Positions 38,998 through 45,000 of a DNA stretch of 45,000 nucleotides are shown piece by piece. A model generated the notes under the pieces. It ran no database searches. It was not told the origin of the DNA and saw only the letters and a list, made by a program, of their open reading frames with translations. Numbering within the stretch: position 1 is the first letter of the stretch; each line of letters opens with the position of its first letter. Where the stretch lies: contig NC_090160.1 in the NCBI RefSeq assembly GCF_017916325.1, forward strand, positions 220,001-265,000. The letters are read 5' to 3'. The DNA is from Leishmania martiniquensis (Eukaryota > Euglenozoa > Kinetoplastea > Trypanosomatida > Trypanosomatidae). The translations under genes and the position numbers were made by a program.

Positions 38998-39570
38998 TCA
39001 GCGGCTTCGCAGCTCAACAAATAGTGCCATATCGTTAGCTTTAACAGCATATTGTGAAAGCTGGTCTTCTAGAGAAGGAAGCAACTTGGGCGTTTGGGTG
39101 TGGAACTGGGCACGGCTTTTGTGGCGTTGTTTAGACCTCTCTCGAAATCTTCGCTCATGGGCAATGGCACTGATTGAATGAGCTTTTTTCTGCTGAAGGA
39201 ATTTGTGCGCATCAGCGACATGTGCTTTCCATATTCGCTCTCGTTCTTGTGCGCTTCTGCCATGTCGCTTGTTGGAAGGTGCGTTACCCTGTTCATAGTT
39301 ACCTTTGCACTCTACGAAAGTGTAAATAGCAGATGAAATATCATCACACTCCGAGTTGTTTGCCGTCATCTCACAGCCCTCTTTTTTGTCGCCAATGCGC
39401 GACAAAAGCTGTTCGATTTCTAAAATCTGATCTTCGGAGAAGATTTCTTCCTCAATTGGATTTGCAGAAAGGTCGTCGTCATGAATATTTGAAGGGTGTG
39501 GTGATCTGCAGTGCGACCCGGAAGAGGAAAGCTCTCCTCTGCGTTTCATTGCCTCACGGAGAGCTGCCAT
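38998..39570 (-). CDS. Hypothetical basic protein, 190 residues; first gene of the minus-strand unit
   Basis: Start MAALREAMKRRGELSSSGSH at the ATG 39570-39568. A frame seven codons longer starts with TTG and is not used. Stop is TGA at 39000-38998. There is an acidic stretch (about residues 32-60, with EEEIFSEDQILEIEQLLSRI). A long basic helix follows (about 105-160, ERERIWKAHVADAHKFLQQK then RRFRERSKQRHKSRAQ). No known domain is seen. Its codon use is less GC-biased than that of genes in the left half. Being next to the strand-switch region it is probably the first gene transcribed leftward. Confidence 0.72.
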   Translation of the reverse strand: MAALREAMKRRGELSSSGSHCRSPHPSNIHDDDLSANPIEEEIFSEDQILEIEQLLSRIGDKKEGCEMTANNSECDDISSAIYTFVECKGNYEQGNAPSNKRHGRSAQERERIWKAHVADAHKFLQQKKAHSISAIAHERRFRERSKQRHKSRAQFHTQTPKLLPSLEDQLSQYAVKANDMALFVELRSR

Positions 39571-40988
39571 AGAAGCAGACGGAGATGACAAGGTGAAGGT
39601 GTGGGAAGCAAGCGGAAGAAAAGTGTATTCATGATAGGGAGGAGCACCTTTTCATTTCCCTCGCCCTGTGGCGTAATGAAAATCGAGCTCCAAGTCAGGG
39701 GGCGTAGTTCCTCCGCGTCCTTCGCCAAACTCTCCCTCGGTGTTCCCGATGCAGTAAAAAAAACCTGCTGCGTGCTAATATTGAGGAGCAGACATGTTAT
39801 CCAGGAACTGTGAAGCGGGTCTCCCCCCCCCCCGCCTCCTGCCTTTCAAGTGAGTACGGTCAACTAACACCGTTGAGCAAAAGGTGTCAACCAGAAGAGC
39901 GGGAGGGAGGGGGAATCCTCCAAGAAACCTTCATGCCTTCTGTTCAGCGCAAGTCACCCACACTTCAGCAGTCACAAAGCCGGGCATGTCCACCAAATCT
40001 TTAGTGCTTGACCTGGGTACCCACTCACAAGTACAGTGGTAGCTATGTCGCTGGCAAAAGCGGTAAGGGTCAGACTGCTGTCAGTGAAGCCATGATATCG
40101 ATCGCTTGTGTACCTGTCCCTTGCGGAAAAGTCTCTTCGCTCGGGCTCTACTACCGGACTGCCTTGCTTGCGGGAATCCATGACCCAAGTTACTTCCTTA
40201 TAAAGGTATTACTAGTTTAAACGCTTTTGATAAAAAAATAATAATGGTAAAACACTTCTCGCACACCATGAGCTGTACTCTCCTTTGGCAAGCCTGCGCT
40301 AAATCATATTTTGACTTACAGAAACAGTTGGTGTCAGTATAGTGAGCTGAGATGCTTTCACTCAAGAGGCTTTTTCGATTTGCTAAAGATCTGTCATTGC
40401 TTAACATTTGTGATTTTTTCAACTTACTACAGCGGATGGCTTCTGCGCAGCTTGTGCTTCTCTGCTCTTCTCTGAGTACAAGAATGATAATTACAGGTGG
40501 TGAAAAGGAGAAAAGGGCCCGTGACAGCACATCGCGAGGGATTCGGTAGTAGTGTATTTGAGTCTCATTACCTCCACTCTTGCAAAAGGGGAAAAACACA
40601 GCATCACAAAATCGTCTCTTTTCCATTACTGTCGAAATAGCCCTTCTACTGCTTTAACGGCGAATCTGCAAAGGTCGCACTGAGCAACAGAAGCGAAAAA
40701 AATCTAATATATACACATCGCTCCATCTCATGTTTATCCGACTGAACTTAGTTGAGGCACACAGGAGGTGTGTGACGCACCCTCTCTCGAAGAGCCGGCA
40801 TAGATGAGCAAAGACTCTCTTCACAGTGCAAGGCTACACTGCATCCATTGAAGTACGAGTCGCTTATACTCGCAAGAATGCCATTAATTTTGCCTTTAAG
40901 GTATCCACACTTGATTTAAAAAACTTCGCATCTCTTTTTTTCACGTGCCGCGCATTTTTAACTATTAGCTCATTTTTCTCAAGTCATA
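39571..40988. promoter_or_regulatory. Divergent strand-switch region (probable bidirectional Pol II initiation zone)
   Basis: All credible genes to the left are on the minus strand and all to the right are on the plus strand, so the units diverge from this 1.4-kb interval. In Leishmania and Trypanosoma such regions are known Pol II start zones marked by histone variants and base J boundaries. The sequence has a run of 11 C (39823-39833; G on the strand leading left), a G-rich block on the plus strand (39898-39913) and AT-rich sequence from about 40190 to 40960. No TATA-type promoter is expected or claimed, and no tRNA gene was found. Confidence 0.75.
40967..40968 (+). promoter_or_regulatory. 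Likely spliced-leader acceptor for eIF5A copy 1
   Basis: A pyrimidine run at 40931-40942 (TCTCTTTTTTTC) and T-rich sequence lead to AG at 40967-40968. A second candidate is AG at 40982-40983. The 5' UTR would be about 5-20 nt and differs from that of copies 2 and 3. Confidence 0.45.
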
Positions 40989-41489
40989 ATGTCTGACGAG
41001 GATCACGACTTCACCCATCAGAGCGGCGGTGACAACGCGTCCAAGACGTACCCCATGGCTGCTGGCGCTTTGAAGAAAGGCGGCTATGTATGTATCAACG
41101 GTCGCCCTTGCAAGGTGATTGACTTGTCCGTGTCGAAGACCGGCAAGCACGGCCACGCAAAGGTGAGCATTGTCGCGACCGACATCTTCACCGGCAACCG
41201 TCTCGAAGATCAGGCCCCCTCAACGCACAATGTGGAGGTGCCGTTTGTGAAGACCTTTACATACAGCGTATTGGACATCCAGCCCAATGAGGACTCTTCT
41301 CTCCCGGCCCGTTTGTCCTTGATGGACGATGAGGGTGAGAGCCGAGATGACCTCGACATGCCTCCGGATGCGGCTTTGGCTGCTCAGATCAAGGAGCAGT
41401 TTGAATCAGGCAAGGATGTGCTAGTTGTGGTTGTGTCGGCGATGGGAACTGAGCAGGTGCTGCAGACAAAGAATGCCGCAGAGAAGTAG
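40989..41489 (+). CDS. eIF5A: Eukaryotic translation initiation factor 5A, copy 1
   Basis: The protein is 166 residues. The hypusination loop [10 protein letters not shown] is intact, with the modified Lys predicted at K53. The N-terminal SH3-like domain runs to about residue 85 and the C-terminal OB fold from about 90 ([20 protein letters not shown]). A short acidic/His N-terminal extension ([16 protein letters not shown]) and an extended acidic loop ([15 protein letters not shown]) fit trypanosomatid eIF5A. The protein helps ribosomes through difficult peptide bonds such as polyproline and in termination. It needs deoxyhypusine synthase and hydroxylase. This is the first gene of the plus-strand unit. 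Its start is next to a unique upstream sequence, while its 3' flank is shared with copy 2. Confidence 0.97.
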   Translation: MSDEDHDFTHQSGGDNASKTYPMAAGALKKGGYVCINGRPCKVIDLSVSKTGKHGHAKVSIVATDIFTGNRLEDQAPSTHNVEVPFVKTFTYSVLDIQPNEDSSLPARLSLMDDEGESRDDLDMPPDAALAAQIKEQFESGKDVLVVVVSAMGTEQVLQTKNAAEK

Positions 41490-41882
41490 ACGACCAATTA
41501 CCCTTTGTTTTGTTTTACTTTTATGTTACGAAAAGAAAAGAAAAGCAACAGTTCTGTGCCTGATTTCGTGGATCGGTGATGTCGAGCATCACGCGCCTGC
41601 TCGACGAGGAGGTATGAGGAGGTCATTGTGGGTTCTCCTCTTGCCTTATATGGTTCATTCTGTTGAAGCACATGACTCTGTGAGGGAAAGAACTTCCACA
41701 TGTTCTCTTCAGCGTTCTGTTAGAAGCATATGCCTGTAGCATGTTTTCGTGTAGAACGGATTCTTTTATTGCAAGACTTTCTTCTTCCCCTCTTCTTGTG
41801 TCCCTCACGAAAAAAATCACAACACTGATTTATTGCGTATGATGCTGTTATGTATGTAGCTCCGCCCTGCTTTCTCCACACA
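41490..41882 (+). other. eIF5A 3' UTR/intergenic spacer 1
   Basis: This 393-nt spacer is repeated almost exactly after copy 2. It contains a GAAAA triplicate (41530-41545), the stem-loop at 41581-41605, a pyrimidine tract (41778-41803) and an acceptor AG at 41858-41859. The acceptor leaves a 23-nt 5' UTR for copy 2 and excludes the upstream in-frame ATG at 41850. Confidence 0.7.
41581..41605 (+). other. Perfect 8-bp stem-loop in eIF5A copy 1 3' UTR
   Basis: GTCGAGCA and TGCTCGAC are perfect inverted repeats around a 9-nt loop (TCACGCGCC). A further U-G pair can extend the stem. It is 92 nt after the stop codon. Confidence 0.6.
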
Positions 41883-42383
41883 ATGTCTGACGAGGATCAC
41901 GACTTCACCCATCAGAGCGGCGGTGACAACGCGTCCAAGACGTACCCCATGGCTGCTGGCGCTTTGAAGAAAGGCGGCTATGTATGTATCAACGGTCGCC
42001 CTTGCAAGGTGATTGACTTGTCCGTGTCGAAGACCGGCAAGCACGGCCACGCAAAGGTGAGCATTGTCGCGACCGACATCTTCACCGGCAACCGTCTCGA
42101 AGATCAGGCCCCCTCAACGCACAATGTGGAGGTGCCGTTTGTGAAGACCTTTACATACAGCGTATTGGACATCCAGCCCAATGAGGACTCTTCTCTCCCG
42201 GCCCGTTTGTCCTTGATGGACGATGAGGGTGAGAGCCGAGATGACCTCGACATGCCTCCGGATGCGGCTTTGGCTGCTCAGATCAAGGAGCAGTTTGAAT
42301 CAGGCAAGGATGTGCTAGTTGTGGTTGTGTCGGCGATGGGAACTGAGCAGGTGCTGCAGACAAAGAATGCCGCAGAGAAGTAG
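41883..42383 (+). CDS. eIF5A: Eukaryotic translation initiation factor 5A, copy 2
   Basis: The protein is identical to copy 1, and by reading the DNA the coding sequences look identical including synonymous sites and the TAG stop. The ATG at 41883 is used rather than the in-frame ATG at 41850, because the probable acceptor AG (41858-41859) lies between them. The unit length (start to start) is 894 bp from copy 1 to 2. Its 5' UTR (CTCCGCCCTGCTTTCTCCACACA-type sequence, shorter than 25 nt) is shared with copy 3 and differs from copy 1. Its 3' UTR is shared with copy 1. Confidence 0.97.
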   Translation: MSDEDHDFTHQSGGDNASKTYPMAAGALKKGGYVCINGRPCKVIDLSVSKTGKHGHAKVSIVATDIFTGNRLEDQAPSTHNVEVPFVKTFTYSVLDIQPNEDSSLPARLSLMDDEGESRDDLDMPPDAALAAQIKEQFESGKDVLVVVVSAMGTEQVLQTKNAAEK

Positions 42384-42775
42384 ACGACCAATTACCCTTT
42401 GTTTTGTTTTACTTTTATGTTACGAAAAGAAAAGAAAAGCAACAGTTCTGTGCCTGATTTCGTGGATCGGTGATGTCGAGCATCACGCGCCTGCTCGACG
42501 AGGAGGTATGAGGAGGTCATTGTGGGTTCTCCTCTTGCCTTATATGGTTCATTCTGTTGAAGCACATGACTCTGTGAGGGAAAGAACTTCCACATGTTCT
42601 CTTCAGCGTTCTGTTAGAAGCATATGCCTGTAGCATGTTTTCGTGTAGAACGGATTCTTTTATTGCAAGACTTTCTTCTTCCCCTCTTCTTGTGTCCCTC
42701 ACGAAAAAATCACAACACTGATTTATTGCGTATGATGCTGTTATGTATGTAGCTCCGCCCTGCTTTCTCCACACA
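42384..42775 (+). other. eIF5A 3' UTR/intergenic spacer 2
   Basis: This 392-nt copy of spacer 1 differs by one A in the A-run before TCACAACACTG. The stem-loop recurs at 42475-42499 and the acceptor AG at 42751-42752. Confidence 0.7.
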
Positions 42776-43276
42776 ATGTCTGACGAGGATCACGACTTCA
42801 CCCATCAGAGCGGCGGTGACAACGCGTCCAAGACGTACCCCATGGCTGCTGGCGCTTTGAAGAAAGGCGGCTATGTATGTATCAACGGTCGCCCTTGCAA
42901 GGTGATTGACTTGTCCGTGTCGAAGACCGGCAAGCACGGCCACGCAAAGGTGAGCATTGTCGCGACCGACATCTTCACCGGCAACCGTCTCGAAGATCAG
43001 GCCCCCTCAACGCACAATGTGGAGGTGCCGTTTGTGAAGACCTTTACATACAGCGTATTGGACATCCAGCCCAATGAGGACTCTTCTCTCCCGGCCCGTT
43101 TGTCCTTGATGGACGATGAGGGTGAGAGCCGAGATGACCTCGACATGCCTCCGGATGCGGCTTTGGCTGCTCAGATCAAGGAGCAGTTTGAATCAGGCAA
43201 GGATGTGCTAGTTGTGGTTGTGTCGGCGATGGGAACTGAGCAGGTGCTGCAGACAAAGAATGCCGCGGAAAAATAA
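42776..43276 (+). CDS. eIF5A: Eukaryotic translation initiation factor 5A, copy 3
   Basis: The same 166-residue protein as copies 1 and 2. The DNA is identical up to about 43266. The last codons then change at silent positions (GCG GAA AAA TAA instead of GCA GAG AAG TAG), and everything after is unrelated to the other copies' 3' flanks. So copy 3 shares the 5' UTR of copy 2 but has its own 3' UTR, which probably includes a dispersed repeat. Unit spacing from copy 2 is 893 bp. Confidence 0.97.
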   Translation: MSDEDHDFTHQSGGDNASKTYPMAAGALKKGGYVCINGRPCKVIDLSVSKTGKHGHAKVSIVATDIFTGNRLEDQAPSTHNVEVPFVKTFTYSVLDIQPNEDSSLPARLSLMDDEGESRDDLDMPPDAALAAQIKEQFESGKDVLVVVVSAMGTEQVLQTKNAAEK

Positions 43277-43381
43277 CCTAAGTACGGCCTGAGTCTTTTC
43301 TTGTTCATGCGATAATGTGACTTAATCGATAGTTGGACTTGAATTATGGTACCACCTTCGTTCTCAGTATTGTTATGCAGA

Positions 43382-43879
43382 GGTCCGCTCGGTGCGCCGA
43401 GGAAGTTAAACGGTTCCTTCTTCGTGACAGGGTGAGGCCACTACGACGCAGCGACGTCATGTCCCTTGGTGGAGACGGATGTTGGTGGTCAGGTTCGGCA
43501 CGGTGTTGCGTCGGAGGAGCCTGCGAGGGATCAGCGGCCTTGCGGCCATCCACATGGCAGACGCAGCGTCAGCATGACTCGGATGTGCCTCATCGACGCC
43601 CTCGCCGCCCACTGGTGTATGGGGGCCTGAGCTGCTTCCGTCCCTGGAGGGGGTGGGGCACCTGCCAGGTGGTCCCAGACGTTATGGGCGCGCCTGTGGG
43701 GCGACCTGCAGCGTTTGGGCGGGTGGAATTGGAGACAGGGGCTGCGCGCACACGGCACGGCTGGCATTGCTCTACAGGGCGCCTCGGGCAGCACAGCAGG
43801 GCGCCATGGGCCAGGTAGAGTCGAGCTTAACGCATGCTGTATGAGCAAATGGACAAGTCATAAATATATGAGAGCAAAG
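43382..43879 (+). repeat. Dispersed SIDER-like repeat, copy C
   Basis: Shares 43431-43843 (413 bp) with copies A and B, 43382-43430 with A only, and 43844-43879 with B only, so it carries both end modules. The 5' module contains the hairpin CTCGGTGCGCCGAG and a second stem AGGAA/TTCCT. No poly-A tail follows directly. It lies sense, about 105 bp after the eIF5A copy 3 stop. SIDER identity is inferred. Confidence 0.82.
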
Positions 43880-44752
43880 CTAAGTAAGGGTAAAGGTGAG
43901 ATGTTTTTGTGCTCTGTTCTGATTGACAGCAAAACACATCAAGCCTGTCGTGCGTCCCTAAGGCGCCTCGCAGGGGTGAGATTGCCCTGTAGCGGGTTGT
44001 CTAGTGAAGCGTTTGATTTGTAAGCCTGGGTTAGTGTTTTTTCTCTGCTGGTAGATACAGCAGTCTGAATACGCTGCTAGGCAGATGGCTATACGGAAGC
44101 AAACGCAGGGCAGAGGAAAAGGGAGACTTGAACTTGGCTTTCTGACGCCGGGATGATATTTGTGAGACTATGCGTATGCCCGGAGGGTTTTCGGAAGCTG
44201 CGTTGCCGGTACTTTGTCGACAGGGTTCCGACTTAGGAAGCAGCAATGCTTGAAATATAGGCAACAGCAGTTCACAGACAGGCAAGTCAAGTGAGCGCCG
44301 TTCATCATTTTGTTGTGTATGAAACCTATTTGGCTTCAGCTCTTCCTATCGGATTGCTCTCCTGAGTCTTCCCTTTCCTCATTGCGAGCCGACGATAAAC
44401 CTCTTTGTCATGCTTTTCTTGTCTGACTTCCCGTAGCACACATGCCACTATGGTAGCAAGCCGTGCTTGCGAAACCAAAACAGTAACGCCAAGTGTGGTT
44501 CTCTCCGCCAGATTTGCGAACATATACCCAAAGTCGAGCTCGTTTTTTTTGTTTTTGGTTCTAGCACCTACGGGGCACAAGTGGGCTTCTGTGTCTTGTC
44601 AGAGCCGACACGCTTTGAAGAGGAGCGGCAAAGAATCCTTTCACCCCTGAACGAACGTGCCCAAGCCAAGTCATATGCTTCCGGAGACGTGGTACAAGCG
44701 CTACTCGTTTCGTGGCTCATCGGCCTATTGCTGTCCCGGGGGAAGATACTAA

Positions 44753-44768
44753 CATTTTTCTCCTTCAG
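44753..44768 (+). promoter_or_regulatory. Likely spliced-leader acceptor for the PARP-type zinc-finger gene
   Basis: The stretch CATTTTTCTCCTTCAG ends in AG at 44767-44768, leaving a 6-nt 5' UTR before the ATG at 44775. The very short UTR is unusual but not excluded. Confidence 0.5.
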
Positions 44769-44774
44769 GTAGTA

Positions 44775-45000
44775 ATGTCGAACTTCGCCCAACATCCTGA
44801 TCTCACGCTCAACGAGCGTCTGGTGTGGCGACCAGCGAGGGGAAAGGAGCATGTCTACCACTACATTGTGCAAAGGTCTCCTACTGCCAGGGCACGATGT
44901 CGGAAGTGCTCGCAGCTGATACCGAAGGGGGAGTTGCGAGTTGGCGTCCCTATTCGCCACAACGCAGGCGATAACGGGTGGATCTCTGCGTGGCAGCACC
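44775..45000 (+). CDS. PARP-type zinc-finger protein, 5' part only
   Basis: An ATG at 44775 opens a frame that runs off the right edge after 75 codons. It starts MSNFAQHPDLTLNERLVWRP. From about residue 28 it reads YHYIVQRSPTARARCRKCSQ then LIPKGELRVGVP and GWISAWQH. This is the typical start of a PARP/DNA-ligase III zinc finger: an initial Tyr/Val helix, the C-x2-C pair (C42, C45), the KG-x-LR-hG turn and a Trp followed by His. The second half of the finger lies outside the window. Such fingers sense DNA breaks. Whether the full protein is a polymerase, ligase, nuclease or something else cannot be seen here. Confidence 0.8.
   Translation, partial: MSNFAQHPDLTLNERLVWRPARGKEHVYHYIVQRSPTARARCRKCSQLIPKGELRVGVPIRHNAGDNGWISAWQH

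Larger units (their letters stand above)
40989..43266 (+). repeat. eIF5A tandem array, unit 893-894 bp
   Basis: Two full units plus one coding-only unit. The left boundary is at the ATG of copy 1 (upstream sequences differ immediately before it). The right boundary is about four codons before the end of copy 3. Apart from one base in an A-run, the units look the same. Confidence 0.92.
43277..44774. other. Intergenic/UTR with dispersed repeat copy C
   Basis: Unique 3' flank of eIF5A copy 3 (43277-43381), repeat C (43382-43879), then about 0.9 kb of mixed sequence up to the PARP-type zinc-finger gene. Open frames on both strands at 44326-44772 were considered and not accepted as genes. Confidence 0.5.

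Noticed and set aside
40198..40626. Minus-strand ATG frame of 142 codons inside the strand-switch region
   Set aside because: AT-rich with irregular composition, no domain, and it is the only such frame. The expected initiation zone makes a chance ORF more likely, though a small gene cannot be fully excluded.
41850..41882. In-frame ATG giving eIF5A copies 2 and 3 an 11-residue N-terminal extension
   Set aside because: The probable acceptor AG (41858-41859) lies after this ATG, and copy 1 lacks the extension.
44326..44598. Minus-strand frame of about 90 codons with helix-like peptide (NLAERTTLGVTVLVSQARLA) opposite the plus-strand unit
   Set aside because: Opposite to the transcription direction, no good ATG near the start, and the complementary plus frames are equally open. 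It could be a relic but evidence is too weak.

Overview
The window is a piece of a trypanosomatid nuclear chromosome, most probably Leishmania. I infer this from several things. The protein genes have no introns and sit in long same-strand runs with GC-rich third codon positions. Pyrimidine tracts followed by AG lie just upstream of start codons, as expected for spliced-leader acceptors. The UTRs are very long and microsatellite-rich, eIF5A is present in tandem copies, and a dispersed SIDER-like repeat of about 0.45-0.6 kb recurs. Species cannot be fixed from sequence alone.

Layout. From position 1 to about 39.6 kb every credible gene lies on the minus strand, giving one polycistronic unit read right to left. 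In transcription order from the right it holds: two unrecognised proteins (38998-39570, 37672-38610); a thioredoxin-like protein with a C-terminal extension (36769-37233); a SCAMP-like four-span membrane protein (35275-36363); an unrecognised 538-residue protein (30474-32090); a 1051-residue protein with a faint chaperonin-like segment (26616-29771); a giant alpha-kinase (16736-21913); an ENTH-domain epsin (11120-12766); a tiny predicted mitochondrial membrane protein (7869-8156); an AN1 zinc-finger/ubiquitin-like protein resembling ZFAND1/Cuz1 (5006-6985); a small helical protein (4055-4543); a PPR-like protein (2322-3227); and a coiled-coil protein cut by the left edge (1-1091). ORFs were read with ATG starts. 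Several longest frames open with TTG or GTG and were trimmed to the ATG that follows the likely splice acceptor.

About 1.4 kb (39571-40988) separates this unit from a plus-strand unit that starts with three tandem eIF5A genes (40989-43276) and ends at the right edge in a PARP-type zinc-finger gene (44775 onward). This is a divergent strand-switch region, the usual site of RNA polymerase II initiation in these organisms.

Three almost identical copies of one dispersed repeat occur at 9078-9539 (minus), 34154-34602 (plus) and 43382-43879 (plus). They probably lie in the 3' UTRs of epsin (sense), SCAMP (antisense) and the third eIF5A copy (sense). The membrane-traffic genes (epsin, SCAMP) share a unit with unrelated genes. 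In trypanosomatids this need not mean shared function, because control is mostly post-transcriptional.

Most of the window is ordinary for the group. The points most worth following are the eIF5A array, with homogenised coding regions but different UTRs; the near-identity and mosaic ends of the repeats; a coding-like frame continuing past the stop of the 538-residue gene; and the possible chaperonin-like protein.
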